This document shows positions 5,832-6,486 of a stretch of DNA of 6,486 nucleotides, piece after piece (within the stretch, counting starts at the first letter, position 1; each line of letters opens with the position of its first letter). The position numbers and the translations under genes were made by a program. The notes under the pieces were generated by a model. That model had not been told where the DNA came from. It saw only the letters and a list, made by a program, of their open reading frames with translations, and made no database searches. The DNA is from Acidobacteriota bacterium (GTDB taxonomy: Bacteria; Acidobacteriota; Terriglobia; Terriglobales; Acidobacteriaceae): positions 1 to 6,486 of the forward strand of contig JAKART010000139.1 in NCBI GenBank assembly GCA_021819255.1. Direction: 5' to 3'.

Positions 5832-6218
5832 ATGCACTACCTTCTGAAGACAGAACCGGAGAAATACTCCTTCGACGACCTTCTGCGCGACGGTGAAACC
5901 CTTTGGGATGGCGTAAAGAACGCACAAGCGTTGATGACGCTGCGCCAGATGAAACCCGGCGAGACCTGCGTCATCTATCACTCCAACACAGGGAAGGTTG
6001 CCGTAGGCACTGCCAAAGTCATCTCTGTGACCGCCGACCCCAATGATCCGAAGACGCCTCTGGTCCGGCTCCAGGCCGGCAAGCGGCTCAAGCGGGAGAA
6101 GCCGCTGGCGGAGATTCGCCGCGAGAGCGCATTCCTTGACTCCGTGATGTTCCGGCAGTTTCGGCTCTCGGTTGTCCCTCTCTCCCCGGAGCAGTTCGAT
6201 TGGCTGGTGCATGGCTAG
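5832..6218 (+). CDS. EVE-domain protein (thymocyte nuclear protein 1-like)
   Basis: The 128-residue product is almost entirely one EVE domain, a PUA-like fold that in several families holds modified bases in an aromatic cage. Family signatures are YLLKTEPEKYSFDDLLRDG (3-21), LWDGVKNAQALMTLRQMKPG (24-43), the YHSN motif (49-52), VGTAKV (58-63), the LKREKPLAEIR strand-helix (86-96) and FRQFRLSVVPLSPEQFDWL (107-125). It lacks a signal peptide and membrane segments, so it is cytoplasmic. It is a little shorter than common bacterial homologues (around 140-155 residues), mostly through a trimmed loop around residues 70-80. The ATG at 5832 has GGAG 4 nt before it (5824-5827), close but usable. It lies between murI and fabI with no restriction or nuclease gene beside it, so a stand-alone role is more likely than a defence one. 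Ligand and physiological role are unknown. Confidence 0.9.
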   Translation: MHYLLKTEPEKYSFDDLLRDGETLWDGVKNAQALMTLRQMKPGETCVIYHSNTGKVAVGTAKVISVTADPNDPKTPLVRLQAGKRLKREKPLAEIRRESAFLDSVMFRQFRLSVVPLSPEQFDWLVHG

Positions 6219-6235
6219 GCCATGCTTTCCCTTCT
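6209..6235 (+). terminator. Terminator-like hairpin with the EVE stop codon in its loop
   Basis: GCATGGC (6209-6215) pairs perfectly with GCCATGC (6219-6225); the 3-nt loop is the TAG stop codon (6216-6218). The stem is followed by a pyrimidine run, TTTCCCTTCT (6226-6235). Stem, short loop and T-rich tail fit an intrinsic terminator, though the T-run is interrupted by cytosines. A translating ribosome would melt the stem until it leaves the stop codon. Confidence 0.5.
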
Positions 6236-6252
6236 GGAACCCGTGCAATCTC

Positions 6253-6277
6253 GGCATCGACGATGCCTCTTGATTTG
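6253..6277 (+). terminator. Second small hairpin downstream of the EVE gene
   Basis: GGCATC (6253-6258) pairs with GATGCC (6262-6267) around a GAC loop, followed by TCTTGATTTG. It lies 27 nt after the first hairpin, so the two could act as a tandem terminator separating the EVE gene from fabI. The stem is short and the T-tract poor. Confidence 0.3.
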
Positions 6278-6367
6278 AGCCAGCCCCGTTGCCTGCCTGC
6301 TCCCACAGCTTTGATGGACAAGAATAGGGCTTCAGGAGTCGGCACAGCGCCAAAGCAAGCCGGAAAC

Positions 6368-6376
6368 TGCTATCCT
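6368..6376 (+). promoter_or_regulatory. Possible extended -10 promoter element for fabI
   Basis: TGCTATCCT is a TGn-extended -10 box (TATCCT, four of six matches). Transcription would start near 6384 with a 39-nt leader that includes the fabI ribosome binding site. No -35 is visible at the proper spacing, which an extended -10 can tolerate. The rest of the 204-nt interval 6219-6422 shows only the two hairpins. Confidence 0.25.
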
Positions 6377-6422
6377 TACCCTCGGTTCCTTTGATTTTCC
6401 AGCCAGTTCAGGAGTCTTCAGC

Positions 6423-6486
6423 ATGATCGATATGAAGGGCAAAGTGGCCGTGGTCTTCGGCCTGGCCAACAAGCGGAGCATCGCCT
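6423..6486 (+). CDS. fabI: Enoyl-[acyl-carrier-protein] reductase FabI (5' fragment)
   Basis: Only the first 21 codons are inside the window; the gene runs off the right edge. The visible protein starts MIDMKGKVAVVFGLANKRSI, the typical FabI N-terminus: a first beta strand followed by the G-x-A-N-x-x-S-I nucleotide-binding turn (from G13) that distinguishes enoyl-ACP reductases from ordinary short-chain dehydrogenases. FabI catalyses the last, NADH-dependent reduction in each round of fatty acid elongation in the cytoplasm and is the triclosan target. AGGAG (6410-6414) lies 8 nt before the ATG, the best ribosome binding site in the window, consistent with high expression. The 204-bp gap and the hairpins upstream suggest its own transcription unit. 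Confidence 0.88.
   Translation, partial: MIDMKGKVAVVFGLANKRSIA

Noticed and set aside
5817..6353. A 178-codon minus-strand frame over the EVE gene and the following gap
   Set aside because: It is antisense to a clear EVE domain, has no recognisable motif, and no convincing ribosome binding site or promoter precedes it.
6200..6394. A 64-codon plus-strand frame between the EVE gene and fabI
   Set aside because: It overlaps the EVE 3' end and both hairpins, its composition is non-protein-like, and no ribosome binding site is present.

Overview
The window looks like a stretch of chromosome from a GC-rich, Gram-negative-type bacterium. The mix of genes suggests Acidobacteriota (Acidobacteriaceae-like): a SLC7/LAT-type permease, rsmA, ruvC, a secreted AmiC-type amidase, a membrane-anchored GerMN protein, murI, an EVE-domain gene and a fabI starting with a MIDMKGK-type N-terminus. 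That placement is inference from protein character and gene mix; there is no rRNA or other phylogenetic marker here. Codon use and base composition appear uniform. I see no mobile element, CRISPR array, tRNA, rRNA or foreign island.

Left part (1-2383, + strand): a leader with a striking 12-bp inverted repeat and a possible promoter, then a 12-TM amino-acid permease, then rsmA/ksgA starting at a TTG codon 26 bp after the permease stop. rsmA meets ruvC tail to tail at 2383/2396, with a GC-rich hairpin at the junction.

Middle part (2396-5738): ruvC lies on the minus strand and diverges from a plus-strand cell-wall cluster across a 158-bp intergenic region (2900-3057). The cluster is a secreted N-acetylmuramoyl-L-alanine amidase (TTG start), a single-pass membrane GerMN protein joined to it by an ATGA stop/start overlap, and glutamate racemase MurI 36 bp further on. 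Together they touch peptidoglycan at two ends: MurI makes the D-glutamate for the precursor, while the amidase cuts the stem peptide from the glycan outside the cytoplasmic membrane. The GerMN protein is probably an accessory factor in the envelope.

Right part (5739-6486): a compact EVE-domain protein, ending in a terminator-like hairpin that holds the stop codon in its loop, a 204-bp intergenic stretch, and the first 21 codons of fabI (enoyl-ACP reductase), cut by the window edge.

Most of the window is conserved housekeeping DNA and I do not find a clear new defence or mobile system. The items most worth a second look are the inverted repeat upstream of the permease, the amidase-GerMN-MurI linkage in what is probably a non-sporulating lineage, the N-terminal extension on MurI, and the hairpins at gene ends.
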